A stretch of 64,000 bases of DNA, from the NCBI GenBank assembly GCA_031556405.1, contig JAVBTC010000032.1:1-64000 (forward strand), written 5' to 3'. A program made the translations under genes and the position numbers. Source of the stretch: WQZF01 sp031556405. GTDB taxonomy: Bacteria > Pseudomonadota > Gammaproteobacteria > Burkholderiales > Rhodocyclaceae. Of this stretch, positions 28,122-37,321 are shown piece by piece. The stretch's first letter is position 1; each line of letters starts with the position of its first letter. The notes beneath the pieces were generated by a model. That model was not told where the DNA came from. It saw only the letters and a program-made list of their open reading frames with translations, and ran no database searches.

Positions 28122-29258
28122 TTAGTCTTCGGCAATGGCGCGGCCAATGACGAGGCGCTGAATGTCGTTGGCACCTTCGTAAATCTGGCTGATGCGCACA
28201 TCGCGGTAATGCCGTTCGACCGGAAAGTCGCGGGTATAGCCACAGCCGCCGTGAATCTGGATGGCGTCCGAACAGACTTTTTCGGCGATTTCGGAAGCGA
28301 ACATTTTTGCCATCGAGGCTTCCTTCAGGCAGGGCTGTCCCGCATCTTTCATCGTCGCCGCGCGCCAGACCATCAGTCGCGCCGCATCGAGCTGCGTCGC
28401 CATGTCGGCGAGTTTGAAATTCACGGCCTGGTGCTGGATGATCGGAACGCCGAAGGTTTCACGTTCTTTCGCGTAGCGTACGGCCGCCTCAAACGCGGCG
28501 CGCGCCATGCCCCCGGATTGCGCGGCGATTCCGATGCGGCCCGCTTCAAGGTTGGAAAGCGCGATACGATAGCCTTCGCCGGGCTTGCCGAGCATCATCG
28601 ATGCGGGTACGCGGCAGTTTTCGAAAACGATCTGAGCGGTGTCGGAGGCATGCTGGCCCATCTTGTTTTCGATCCGGGCGACGATGTACCCCGGCGTGTC
28701 GGTCGGCACGAGGAAGCAGGAAATGCCTTTTTTGCCCGCGCTCTTGTCGGTGACGGCAAAGACGATGGCGACTTTGGCGTATTTGCCGGTGGTGATGAAC
28801 TGTTTGACTCCGTTCAGGACGTAGAAATCGCCATCCTTTTCGGCGCGAGTGGTGATCGCTGCGGCATCCGATCCGGTATGCGGTTCGGTGAGGCAGAAGC
28901 AGCCGAGGATTTCGCCCTTGGCCAACGGCTTGAGATATTTTTCCTTTTGTTCGTCGGTGCCGTATTTCAGCGTGATACCGCAGGCGAGTGAATTCTGCAC
29001 ACTGACGATGGTCGAGGTGGCGCCGTCACCGGCGGCAATTTCTTCGATCGAAAGCACCAGGCTCATATAGTCGAGCCCGGCACCGCCCCATTTTTCCGGT
29101 ACGACCATGCCGAGCGCACCCAGATCCCCCAGTTCCTTCAGTGCTTCGGCGGGAAAAGTATGGTTGCGGTCCCATTCGGCGGCGAACGGCGCCAGCCGTT
29201 CCTGGGCAAATGCGCGCATGGAATCGCGGATCATGGTCTGTTCTTGAGTCAGTATCAT
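28122..29258 (-). CDS. Acyl-CoA dehydrogenase (short/medium-chain type)
   Basis: 378 residues. Introduces the 2,3-double bond in acyl-CoA, passing electrons to ETF. Signature 1 (CFCLTEPHTGSDAAAI near 125-140) and signature 2 (QIHGGCGYTRDFPVERHYRDVRI, split over 335-360) are present. The catalytic Glu is in QIYEGANDIQR near residue 363. GGGAG six bases before the ATG supports the start. It follows the thiolase gene by 148 bases on one strand, so the pair probably degrades short acyl-CoAs. Exact chain length or branched-chain specificity cannot be told. Confidence 0.93.
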   Translation of the reverse strand: MILTQEQTMIRDSMRAFAQERLAPFAAEWDRNHTFPAEALKELGDLGALGMVVPEKWGGAGLDYMSLVLSIEEIAAGDGATSTIVSVQNSLACGITLKYGTDEQKEKYLKPLAKGEILGCFCLTEPHTGSDAAAITTRAEKDGDFYVLNGVKQFITTGKYAKVAIVFAVTDKSAGKKGISCFLVPTDTPGYIVARIENKMGQHASDTAQIVFENCRVPASMMLGKPGEGYRIALSNLEAGRIGIAAQSGGMARAAFEAAVRYAKERETFGVPIIQHQAVNFKLADMATQLDAARLMVWRAATMKDAGQPCLKEASMAKMFASEIAEKVCSDAIQIHGGCGYTRDFPVERHYRDVRISQIYEGANDIQRLVIGRAIAED

Positions 29259-29310
29259 GAAAACTCCCTTGGTTTTTGCAAATGTGGATTCTTGAACTGT
29301 CCGTAAACCC

Positions 29311-29372
29311 CGGGCCGGAACGGCCGTGATTTTTCTCCGCGAAAGCGGCGATATCCCGGCTGTTCCGGCCCG
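29311..29372. repeat. 11-bp perfect inverted repeat with nested hairpin
   Basis: CGGGCCGGAAC (29311-29321) and GTTCCGGCCCG (29362-29372) enclose 40 bases that contain a second stem, CCGC-GAAA-GCGG. It lies between the thiolase and dehydrogenase genes. No long T-run follows, so an mRNA-processing or attenuation role is more likely than simple termination. Confidence 0.6.
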
Positions 29373-29406
29373 AAGGCGTTTTGCTGACGTTCCGGACAGG
29401 ACGGTA

Positions 29407-30597
29407 TTACAGTAATTCCACCGCCAGCGCAGTTGCTTCGCCGCCGCCGATGCAGAGGGAGGCGATGCCGCGCTTCTTGCCGTATTTTTTCAGTCCGCCG
29501 AGCAGAGTGGCGACGATCCGGGCGCCGGATGCGCCGATCGGATGTCCAAGGGCGCAGGCGCCGCCGTGAACGTTGACCTTAGCGTGATCCAGCTTGAGGT
29601 CGTGCATGGCGGCCATCGTCACGACGGCAAACGCTTCGTTGATTTCCCACAGGTCGACGTCGTCGACCTTCCAGCCGGTCTGCTGCAGCAGTTTTTGCAT
29701 CGCTCCGACCGGTGCCGTCGTGAACCAGCGCGGCTCATGTGCGAAGGAGGTGTGGCCGACGATACGGCACAACGGCGTCAGGCCGCGTTTCTGGGCTTCG
29801 GAAGCGCGCATCAGCACCAGTGCCGCAGCACCATCGGAAATCGAAGAGGAGTTCGCGGCGGTGACCGTGCCGTCTTTCTTGAAAGCCGGTTTCAGCGACG
29901 GAATCTTGTCGGGGTTGGCCTTGTCCGGCTGCTCGTCCTTGTCGATGATGACATCGCCTTTTCTGCCGGGAACCGTGACCGGGGTGATTTCCCATGCGAA
30001 AGAACCGTCGGCGATGGCTTTTTGCGCGCGCGTCAGCGAGGCAATGGCGAAATCGTCCTGATCCTTGCGGCTGAATTTGTATTTTTCGGCGCATTCTTCG
30101 GCGAAAGTACCCATCAGGCGGCCGCGGGTTTCGGGGAAGTAGGCGTCTTCGAGGCCGTCGAAGAACATGTGGTCAAGCACCTGGCCGTGGCCGAGGCGGT
30201 AACCGCCACGCGCTTTCGGCAGCAGATAGGGAGCGCTGGTCATCGATTCCTGGCCGCCGGCGACGATCACCTGCGCGGTGCCGGCCACGAGTTGGTCGTG
30301 GGCGATGATGATCGCCTTCATTGCCGATCCGCAGACCTTGTTGACCGCGGAACAGCAAACGGACTGCGGCAAACCGCCGTTGAGGGCGGCCTGACGGGCG
30401 GGCGCCTGGCCGACGCCGGCGGTCAGCACGTTGCCGAAAATCAGTTCCTGTACCGCGTCCGGCGCCAGCTTGGCGCGTTCGACCGCAGCGCGGACGGCGG
30501 CTCCGCCGAGTTGCGGCGCCGTCAGACTGGCGAAATCGCCTTGGAACCCTCCCATCGGGGTGCGGGCGACAGATACAATGACAATGGGGTCGGACAT
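29407..30597 (-). CDS. Acetyl-CoA C-acetyltransferase (thiolase)
   Basis: 396 residues. Condenses two acetyl-CoA to acetoacetyl-CoA (first step of PHB synthesis) or cleaves 3-ketoacyl-CoA. The nucleophile Cys89 is in NKVCGSAMKAI, and GGACALGHPIGASGAR (His near 352) and CIGGGEATALA (Cys near 382) complete the active site. AAGGAG eight bases before the ATG supports the start. The neighbours include phasins and PHA synthase, so PhaA is a possible name, but the pairing with an acyl-CoA dehydrogenase also fits beta-oxidation. No acetoacetyl-CoA reductase gene (phaB) lies in the window. Confidence 0.95.
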   Translation of the reverse strand: MSDPIVIVSVARTPMGGFQGDFASLTAPQLGGAAVRAAVERAKLAPDAVQELIFGNVLTAGVGQAPARQAALNGGLPQSVCCSAVNKVCGSAMKAIIIAHDQLVAGTAQVIVAGGQESMTSAPYLLPKARGGYRLGHGQVLDHMFFDGLEDAYFPETRGRLMGTFAEECAEKYKFSRKDQDDFAIASLTRAQKAIADGSFAWEITPVTVPGRKGDVIIDKDEQPDKANPDKIPSLKPAFKKDGTVTAANSSSISDGAAALVLMRASEAQKRGLTPLCRIVGHTSFAHEPRWFTTAPVGAMQKLLQQTGWKVDDVDLWEINEAFAVVTMAAMHDLKLDHAKVNVHGGACALGHPIGASGARIVATLLGGLKKYGKKRGIASLCIGGGEATALAVELL

Positions 30598-31137
30598 GTT
30601 TGCTCTCCTTTGAAAAAAACACCACTAAAAACGCGCGGCACGAGTGGCGGACGGTTTTTAGAATCGGGGTCGGGGCCAACCGCTGTCGCTCCCACGACAT
30701 TCCGCCGTGGCGACGAAGGGTTGTCCAGGTTGAAGGGACAGCGCAACAACGAAGGCCTAACCGAACGGATGCCCGTATGTGCAACGGCATGCGAGCGGTT
30801 CAGCCAGCGCTATTCAATGGCACGAGTACCATCCATCATGATACTCAAGGACGGCGCATAAAGCACCTCATAATCTTCGCCAGGCGCGTTGGCCGCCTTG
30901 AGGTAAAACAAAAACAGAATATCCCTGGGTTGGATGGAAATGGGAGCGGGAACAGCCGAAAAAATGGCCGTTTTGGCGCCGGAAGTGTGCCGCGGTAAGA
31001 ATGGAGTAAGTCTTGGCGACAAAGATTTATACTTCGCACCGGTTTTTCCGGATCGGTATCAAAAATCGGAAATTACCGAATGCGCGCCGAATGTGCGCCG
31101 GAACCGGCGCCCCACCAATCCAGAATAGAAGACGAAC
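30598..31137. other. Gene-free divergent spacer, thiolase / metallo-hydrolase
   Basis: 540 bases between divergent genes with no convincing frame or RNA gene. A TGC-N4-GCA near-match (TGCAACGGCA, 30780-30789) is present; its spacing differs from the phasin sites and may be chance. An imperfect stem with an A-rich loop lies near 30949-30975. No clear sigma-70 box pair was found. Confidence 0.4.
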
Positions 31138-32190
31138 ATGCAGCTTGATTTTCCTTTTGCGACTCCGCCCGGACCGGGCGAATTGATCGAGGTCGCTCCC
31201 GGTATTCTCTGGCAGCGGATGCCGCTGCCGTTCGCGCTCGATCATGTCAACCTCTGGTTGATCCGCGACGGCTCGGGTTGGGCAGCGGTTGATTGCGGTT
31301 ACGGGCTCGACGCGGTGAAAGCGCAGTGGGAGCAGACGCTGGCCCGGCTCGACGGGCCGCTGACCCGTATCATCGTCACGCATTTTCATCCCGACCACCT
31401 GGGGCTGGGGCAATGGCTGCGCGAACGGACCGGAGCGCCGCTGGCGATGACCGCCGCCGAATATCTGACCGCGCATCTGATGGCGCGACAGGAAGGAGGT
31501 CTGGGCACTCCGGCGATGATCGGGCAGTTCCGCCGGCACGGACTGGAGGAGGAACGCTTGACGGCGCTGGAGCGGCGCGGCAATGCCTACATTCTCGGCG
31601 TGCCGTCGTTGCCGGACCGTTACGAACGCCTGTTTCACGGTGACGAAATCGTCATCGGCGCCGGAGCGGACGCGCGGCGCTGGCAGGTGCGCGTCGGCTA
31701 TGGACATTCGCCCGAGCACGCGGCGCTTTACTGTGCCGGGGCCGGCGTGCTAATTTCCGGGGACATGTTGCTGCCTAAAATATCGACGAACGTCAGCGTG
31801 TATGCCGTTACGCCGAACGCCGATTCGCTGGCCGATTATCTTGCTTCGATCGACCGTTACACGGAATTGCCGCCGCAGACTCTGGTGCTGCCGTCGCATG
31901 GGTTGCCTTTTGTCGGCATCCAGGCGCGGGTCGCCGCGCAGCACAAACATCACGAAGAACGTCTACAGGCGCTGCTCGATGCCTGCGGCGAACCGAAAAG
32001 CGCCGCCGACCTGTTACAAACCCTTTTTGCCCGTTCCCTCGATACGCATCAGGTGATGTTCGCGATGGGAGAGGCGATTGCACACCTGAACCACCTCGAA
32101 CGCGCCGGGCGGCTTGTCCGCCTCCGCCGCGAGAACGGCGACGGCGTTATCCGTTTCATCCGGGGCGATACCCGTGAACTCCTTCATTAA
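31138..32190 (+). CDS. Metallo-beta-lactamase fold hydrolase
   Basis: 350 residues. The metal-binding motif THFHPDHLGLGQWL lies near residues 80-93, a further His in GYGHSPEHAALYC near 190, GDMLLP near 210 and LPSHGLPF near 260. These are the metal ligands of the glyoxalase II-like branch. The C-terminal 80 residues are helical, as in the group that includes putative thioesterases. It lies 11 bases before the PHA synthase gene and is probably co-transcribed with it, so a role in acyl-CoA or hydroxyacid metabolism is inferred. No strong ribosome site precedes the ATG. Confidence 0.88.
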   Translation: MQLDFPFATPPGPGELIEVAPGILWQRMPLPFALDHVNLWLIRDGSGWAAVDCGYGLDAVKAQWEQTLARLDGPLTRIIVTHFHPDHLGLGQWLRERTGAPLAMTAAEYLTAHLMARQEGGLGTPAMIGQFRRHGLEEERLTALERRGNAYILGVPSLPDRYERLFHGDEIVIGAGADARRWQVRVGYGHSPEHAALYCAGAGVLISGDMLLPKISTNVSVYAVTPNADSLADYLASIDRYTELPPQTLVLPSHGLPFVGIQARVAAQHKHHEERLQALLDACGEPKSAADLLQTLFARSLDTHQVMFAMGEAIAHLNHLERAGRLVRLRRENGDGVIRFIRGDTRELLH

Positions 32191-32201
32191 GGTTACCGAG
32201 A

Positions 32202-34079
32202 ATGTCAAATCTGAATACGAACACCGAGAAAACGGCCGAAAAACCGGAAGTGATGCTGGCCAACGCGTTGCAGAAGGCGCTGCCCAATCCCGCCGAAATG
32301 GCGCGTACCTATGCCGAGGTGGCGCAGCGCGCTTCGCGCGTTCTGGCGCAATACATCGAACGCAGGGCGGAAGAAGGTATTTCGATGCCCAGCGACGAAC
32401 TGGGTATTGCCAAGGCGTTCATGGATCTTTCGGCGCGGCTCTGGGCCAATCCCTATCGTCTTGCGCAGGTGCAGATGAGCATGATGCGCGATTATTTCTC
32501 ACTCTGGCAGAGAAGTTCGATGCGCATGATGGGCATGCCGCTGCCGCCGGTAGCGGAGCCGGAGAAGTCGGACAAGCGCTTCCGCGACGAATGCTGGGAA
32601 GAAAATTTCCTCTTCGACTACATCAAGCAGTCCTATCTCATCACCGCGCGCCACATCCACGACACCGTGTGCTGCGTCGAAGGGCTCGACGAGCAGACGC
32701 AGCAGAAAATCAACTTTTTTACCCGGCAATATATCGACGCGCTTTCGCCGAGCAATTTCGCGCTGACCAATCCGGAAGTCTTCCGCGAAACGGTCAACTC
32801 GAACGGTCAGAATCTGGTCAAGGGGCTGAACAACCTGCTCGGCGACATTCTTTCCGGCAATGGCCAGTTGCGCATCCGCATGACCGATACCGAAGCCTTC
32901 GAACTGGGAAAAAACATTGCCACGACGCCGGGCAAGGTCATTTATCAGAACGATCTGATTCAGTTGATCCAGTACGAACCGACGACGAAAACGCAGAAGA
33001 AGCGCCCGCTCCTGATTCTGCCGCCGTGGATCAACAAGTACTACATTCTCGATCTGCGCGAGAAAAACTCCTTCGTCAAGTGGGCGACCGACCAGGGATA
33101 TACCACTTTCATCATCAGTTGGGTCAACCCCGATGAACGCCTGGCCAACAAGCGTTTCGAGGATTATCTGCGGGAAGGTTCGCTGGCGGCGATGGATGCG
33201 GTGGAAAAGGCCACCGGCGAGAAGGAAATCAATCTCGCCGGCTACTGCCTGGGCGGGACGCTGCTGATGTGTACGCTGGCCTATCTCGCGGCGAAAAAGG
33301 ACAAACGCGCGGTTTCGGCCACTTTCCTCACTTCGCTGGTCGATTTTTCCGAACCGGGCGAACTGGGCGTCTTTCTCGACGAGCCGAGCATTTCCGGACT
33401 GGAGAAAAAGATGGCCGAGCGCGGTTATCTCGAAGGCGCGGAAATGGCGGTCACGTTCAACATGCTGCGCGCGAACGACCTCATCTGGTCGTTCGTGGTC
33501 AACAACTATCTGATGGGCAAGAGCCCGTTCCCGTTCGATCTCCTGTTCTGGAATTCGGATTCCACGCGGATGCCGGAGAAGATGCACAGTTTTTACCTGC
33601 GCAACATGTACCAGCGCAATCTGCTGCGCGAACCGGGCGGCATCACGCTGCTCGATACACCGATCGATATTTCCAAGGTCAAGGTGCCGTGCTATTTCGT
33701 CTCTACCCTTGAAGACCACATCGCACCCTGGAAAACGACCTATCTCGGCGCCCTGCTGCCGCACGGTCCGGTCCGTTTCATTCTCGGCGGTTCCGGCCAC
33801 ATCGCCGGTATCGTCAACCCGCCGGTGGCGAACAAATACGCTTATTGGACCAACGACAGCGACAAACTGCCCGCCACTGCGGATGAATTTCTCGACGGCG
33901 CGACGCAGCATCCGGGGTCGTGGTGGACCGACTGGGACAAGTGGCTACAGGCGCTGCCGGGCAATACCGAGCAGGTGCCGGCGCGTAAACCCGGCAGCGG
34001 CACGCTGAAGGCGATTGAAGACGCACCGGGTTCGTTCGTCAAATTCCGTCTTGACCAGTCGCAGTCGCAGGCAGCCTGA
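32202..34079 (+). CDS. phaC: Class I poly(3-hydroxyalkanoate) synthase
   Basis: 625 residues. Polymerises 3-hydroxyacyl-CoA into PHA at the granule surface. The lipase-like box is AGYCLGGTLLM with nucleophile Cys349. The other triad members are Asp505 (TLEDHIAPW) and His533 (GGSGHIAGIVNPP). The conserved WNSDSTRMP segment near 446 and the N-terminal PhaC domain (LWANPYRLAQVQMSMMRDYFSLW) are also present. The length fits class I, which needs no PhaE or PhaR subunit. A hairpin terminator follows at 34094. Confidence 0.98.
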   Translation: MSNLNTNTEKTAEKPEVMLANALQKALPNPAEMARTYAEVAQRASRVLAQYIERRAEEGISMPSDELGIAKAFMDLSARLWANPYRLAQVQMSMMRDYFSLWQRSSMRMMGMPLPPVAEPEKSDKRFRDECWEENFLFDYIKQSYLITARHIHDTVCCVEGLDEQTQQKINFFTRQYIDALSPSNFALTNPEVFRETVNSNGQNLVKGLNNLLGDILSGNGQLRIRMTDTEAFELGKNIATTPGKVIYQNDLIQLIQYEPTTKTQKKRPLLILPPWINKYYILDLREKNSFVKWATDQGYTTFIISWVNPDERLANKRFEDYLREGSLAAMDAVEKATGEKEINLAGYCLGGTLLMCTLAYLAAKKDKRAVSATFLTSLVDFSEPGELGVFLDEPSISGLEKKMAERGYLEGAEMAVTFNMLRANDLIWSFVVNNYLMGKSPFPFDLLFWNSDSTRMPEKMHSFYLRNMYQRNLLREPGGITLLDTPIDISKVKVPCYFVSTLEDHIAPWKTTYLGALLPHGPVRFILGGSGHIAGIVNPPVANKYAYWTNDSDKLPATADEFLDGATQHPGSWWTDWDKWLQALPGNTEQVPARKPGSGTLKAIEDAPGSFVKFRLDQSQSQAA

Positions 34080-34093
34080 GCCGGTAAGAATCG

Positions 34094-34122
34094 AAGGGCG
34101 TCGGTGATACGGCGCCTTTTTT
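34094..34122 (+). terminator. Intrinsic terminator of phaC
   Basis: AAGG-CGTCG and CGGCGCCTT pair with one bulged G around GTGATA, followed by six T. It begins 15 bases after the phaC stop. Confidence 0.7.
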
Positions 34123-34130
34123 CCAACATA

Positions 34131-34193
34131 AAAATAATTTCTTATTAAATCTCTCTACTGTAGAGAGAGTAAATTTAATTATTATTTATAATA
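34131..34193. repeat. AT-rich palindromic element
   Basis: The centre CTCTCTAC-T-GTAGAGAG is a perfect palindrome (34151-34167). It is flanked by AT-rich arms that are imperfect inverted copies (ATAATTTCTTATTAAAT on the left, AAATTTAATTATTAT on the right). It lies between the phaC terminator and the next start. Confidence 0.55.
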
Positions 34194-34207
34194 AAAGTCC
34201 GCTTTCC

Positions 34208-35497
34208 ATGTCTGACGATGCTCGCGCCGATCTTTCCGGCTTTTGTCTTCCCGATTACGGCGGCGGCAGTCTGGTCAATCTGATGCGGACTCTGGGCGAC
34301 GCCTGCGGCGCGCCGGCATTGCCGTACGCACCCTCGCATCCACTGCGCTTTTCCCTTCCTCCGCAGGCGCTGGCTGCGCGCAACCTGATGCTTCTTGTCG
34401 TCGACGGGCTTGGTTACGAAATGCTTGCCGCGCGGGCGAGCGGCGCGTTGCGGCAGGGACTGCGCGGCGCCCTGAGCTCGGTTTTTCTTTCCACCACCGC
34501 CTGTGCCGTTCCTACCCTTATGACCGGCTTGGCACCGGCGCGGCACGGGCTGACCGGTTGGTTCATGTATCTTGAAGAGCTCGACGACATCCTGGCGATT
34601 CTGCCGCTGGCACCGCGCGGCAGCCGGCAGCCGGCAGGCGGAAAAGAGGAAACGAAGGAAGCGAAAGAAAAGACAACGTCGAACGCAACGGAAGGAATAC
34701 CGGAAATCACTCCGGAAATGGCGGAACAGTTGCCGCAACGCCTGTTCGATCACGCCACATTTTTCAGCACGCTGGCGCGGCCATCGTTCGCGGTGTCGCC
34801 CTCCTGGCTCGGCGGCAGTCCTTTCAACCGTTATCACACGGCCGGCGCCGAACGCGTCGGCTATGACCGGCTCGACGGGCTGTTTGTCGCTGTGACGGAC
34901 ATTCTGACGGCGGGGGGAAAAGATTCCGGCGAAAAATACGTCTATGCCTACTGGCCGGAATTGGATGCCGTTGCGCATCATACCGGCTGCGCGAGCGAAG
35001 AGACGGCAGCGTTGCTGGAAACGTTTTGCACCGCCTTCAACCGTTTCCTCGCCGGACTTGCCGGCAGCGACACCACGGTGATCGTTACCGCCGATCACGG
35101 ATTCATCGATTCACCGCCGGAAAAAAATATTTTTCTTTCCGAGCATTCGCAACTTGAGGCGCTGCTTGCACGTCCGTTGTGCGGCGAGCGCCGGGCGGCG
35201 TGGTGCTACCTGCAACCCGGCGCCGGGGCGGAATTCGAGCGCTATGTGGCGCGCCATCTGGGCGACCGCGCCGTCGCCATTCCACGCGCGCGCCTGATCG
35301 AAGAAGCGTGGCTCGGTCCCGGGCCGATGCATCCCAGACTGGCCTCGCGCATCGGCGACTACGTGCTTCTGATGCGGGAAAACTGGACGATCCGGGATCT
35401 CGTCGAGGGCGAAGAGCCGTATGAGATGCTCGGCGTCCATGGCGGTCTTTCCGCGGCGGAAATGCGCGTGCCGCTGGTGCTGTCGCATATCCGATAA
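34208..35497 (+). CDS. Alkaline phosphatase-superfamily phosphodiesterase/nucleotide pyrophosphatase
   Basis: 429 residues. The superfamily metal-site motifs are in order: LLVVDGLGYEML (Asp near 63), the nucleophile region FLSTTACAVPTLMTG (Thr near 97), YWPELDAVAHHTG near 257-269, and VTADHGFID near 298. This is the layout of type I phosphodiesterase/nucleotide pyrophosphatases. No signal peptide is seen, so it is probably cytoplasmic. Residues about 135-165 are a Lys/Glu/Thr-rich insertion. The substrate is unknown. The start lacks a Shine-Dalgarno sequence and follows an AT-rich palindrome. Confidence 0.85.
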   Translation: MSDDARADLSGFCLPDYGGGSLVNLMRTLGDACGAPALPYAPSHPLRFSLPPQALAARNLMLLVVDGLGYEMLAARASGALRQGLRGALSSVFLSTTACAVPTLMTGLAPARHGLTGWFMYLEELDDILAILPLAPRGSRQPAGGKEETKEAKEKTTSNATEGIPEITPEMAEQLPQRLFDHATFFSTLARPSFAVSPSWLGGSPFNRYHTAGAERVGYDRLDGLFVAVTDILTAGGKDSGEKYVYAYWPELDAVAHHTGCASEETAALLETFCTAFNRFLAGLAGSDTTVIVTADHGFIDSPPEKNIFLSEHSQLEALLARPLCGERRAAWCYLQPGAGAEFERYVARHLGDRAVAIPRARLIEEAWLGPGPMHPRLASRIGDYVLLMRENWTIRDLVEGEEPYEMLGVHGGLSAAEMRVPLVLSHIR

Positions 35498-35655
35498 TCC
35501 CGGATCGCCCTGTATCGCGACTTTCAAAAATCCCGAACGCGAAGACGGACCGCAGACAATACGAACGGTACGGCAAGGCGAAGCCAGCAAAGTATGGGGA
35601 TTTCCGGGAATCGCTATAATCGGGGCATCGACAACATTTCTCCTTACCTGTTTCC

Positions 35656-36741
35656 GTGACTTCCCCATCTTCCGCGACACCCCAGGCTTCGGCCGCGACC
35701 CTGACGCTGACCCGTCCCGACGATTGGCATGTACATCTGCGCGACGGTTTCGCGTTGCAGGTGGTATTGCCGCATACCGCAAGGCAGTTCGCGCGGGCGA
35801 TCGTGATGCCGAACCTGCAGCCGCCGGTGACTACTGTCGCGTTGGCCGGAGCGTACCGTCAGCGCATTCTTTCGGCATTGCCGCAGGGAATGTCCTTCAC
35901 GCCGCTGATGACGCTTTATCTCACCGACAATACGCCGCCGGACGAAATCCGCCGCGCCGTCGATTCCGGATTCGTTCACGCGGTCAAACTCTATCCCGCC
36001 GGTGCCACGACGCACTCCGATGCAGGCGTCACCGACCTGGCCAAATGTGCCGCCGCGTTGGCGGAAATGGAGAAAGTCGGGTTGCCGTTACTCGTCCACG
36101 GTGAAGTCACCGATCCGGCGGTCGACATCTTCGACCGCGAAGCGGTATTCATCGAACGCGTACTCACGCCGATGCTGAGCCGCTATCCGGGACTGCGCGT
36201 GGTCATGGAACACATCACCACGGCCGATGCCGCCGCCTCTGTCGCTTCCGCGCCGGAAAACGTCGCGGCGACGATCACCGCGCATCATCTGTTGTACAAC
36301 CGCAACGCCATCTTCCAGGGCGGCGTGCGCCCGCACTGGTACTGCCTGCCGGTGCTGAAACGCGAAACGCACCGCCAGGCGCTGATCCGGGCGGCCACCT
36401 GCGGCAGTCCGAAGTTTTTTCTCGGCACCGATTCCGCGCCGCACGCGCGCAGTGCCAAGGAGGCGGCCTGCGGCTGCGCTGGCTGTTATACCGGTGGCCA
36501 GGCACTCGAGCTTTACGCCGAAGCGTTCGAGCAGGCAGGCGCACTCGAAAATCTGGAGGCCTTTGCCGCGTTTCACGGCGCCGATTTTTATCGCCTGCCG
36601 CGCAACCGCGAACGCGTCGTATTGCGGCGGCAGGCACAGCGTGTGCCCGAATTCTATGCCTATGGCGAAAACGATGCCCTGGTGCCGCTGCGCGCGGGGG
36701 AAAATCTGACCTGGAGTTTCGTCGCCAACGATCTGTCGTAA
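35656..36741 (+). CDS. pyrC: Dihydroorotase (class II)
   Basis: 361 residues with a GTG start at 35656. Cyclises carbamoyl-aspartate to dihydroorotate in pyrimidine synthesis. Zinc ligands are in PDDWHVHLRDG near 22-25, and the carboxylated Lys is in HAVKLYPAGATTHSDAGV near 112. His residues follow in LLVHGEVTD and VVMEHITTADAA, and the catalytic Asp in FLGTDSAPHA near 263. About ten N-terminal residues before LTLTRPDDW are not conserved, so translation could begin slightly later. A lipoprotein gene follows 11 bases downstream. Confidence 0.97.
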   Translation: MTSPSSATPQASAATLTLTRPDDWHVHLRDGFALQVVLPHTARQFARAIVMPNLQPPVTTVALAGAYRQRILSALPQGMSFTPLMTLYLTDNTPPDEIRRAVDSGFVHAVKLYPAGATTHSDAGVTDLAKCAAALAEMEKVGLPLLVHGEVTDPAVDIFDREAVFIERVLTPMLSRYPGLRVVMEHITTADAAASVASAPENVAATITAHHLLYNRNAIFQGGVRPHWYCLPVLKRETHRQALIRAATCGSPKFFLGTDSAPHARSAKEAACGCAGCYTGGQALELYAEAFEQAGALENLEAFAAFHGADFYRLPRNRERVVLRRQAQRVPEFYAYGENDALVPLRAGENLTWSFVANDLS

Positions 36742-36752
36742 GGAGCCGATTC

Positions 36753-37289
36753 ATGCGCCGTCCATCCGCACCTTTTTCTCTGTTTTTTTTGCCGCCACTG
36801 CTCGTCCTGACCACCGTCCTGCTTTCCGGCTGTGTGAACGACGCTGCCTCGTACCAGATCAACGGGCGTGAGCACGCCCTGGTGCTGACCCGGGATCAGA
36901 ACTGGTTCTGGCAGAAAAAGGTAGAACTCGCCGTCGTCGTTTCGAGGCTGCCGGATTGCCAGCGCAAGCACAAAATGCATCCGGCGGCGATCAAGAGTTT
37001 CAAAGTCGAACTCTGGCAGCCGGGCGGCGGTACCTACGTGCTGCGTCAAGGCAACAACCTCTATCTCACCGAGACGCAAACCTGCGAGGGATTCCAGGAG
37101 CTCGACAAAGAACCTCCAGGTGGTCTCGGGCGTCTTCTGGGAACGTTCCGGCAGGTTTCCGGCAAGCTGACTTTCGTTCCCGAACCGGTGCCTGCGGCTG
37201 GGGCTGCTGAGCCGTCTTCCGCTGCCGCTTCCGCCAAAACACCGGCGGAAACGGGCATCAAAGCGGACGGCAAAGCGGGCAGCCGTTAG
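36753..37289 (+). CDS. Putative lipoprotein of unknown function
   Basis: 178 residues. The signal peptide has Arg residues at the start, a hydrophobic stretch and a lipobox VLLSGC with Cys28. The mature part has a predicted beta-rich body with Cys pairs near 69 and 110 and an Ala/Pro/Lys-rich tail after residue 140. AAGGAG eight bases before the ATG supports the start. It follows pyrC closely, and the rnpB -35 box overlaps its 3' end. I do not recognise a family. Confidence 0.82.
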   Translation: MRRPSAPFSLFFLPPLLVLTTVLLSGCVNDAASYQINGREHALVLTRDQNWFWQKKVELAVVVSRLPDCQRKHKMHPAAIKSFKVELWQPGGGTYVLRQGNNLYLTETQTCEGFQELDKEPPGGLGRLLGTFRQVSGKLTFVPEPVPAAGAAEPSSAAASAKTPAETGIKADGKAGSR

Positions 37290-37314
37290 GCGAAAACCGT
37301 CAAGCCGGTATAAT
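37286..37314 (+). promoter_or_regulatory. Promoter of rnpB
   Basis: TATAAT at 37309-37314, seven bases before the RNA start, with TTAGGC 17 bases upstream. The -35 overlaps the stop codon of the lipoprotein gene. Confidence 0.65.
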
Positions 37315-37321
37315 CGTCGCC

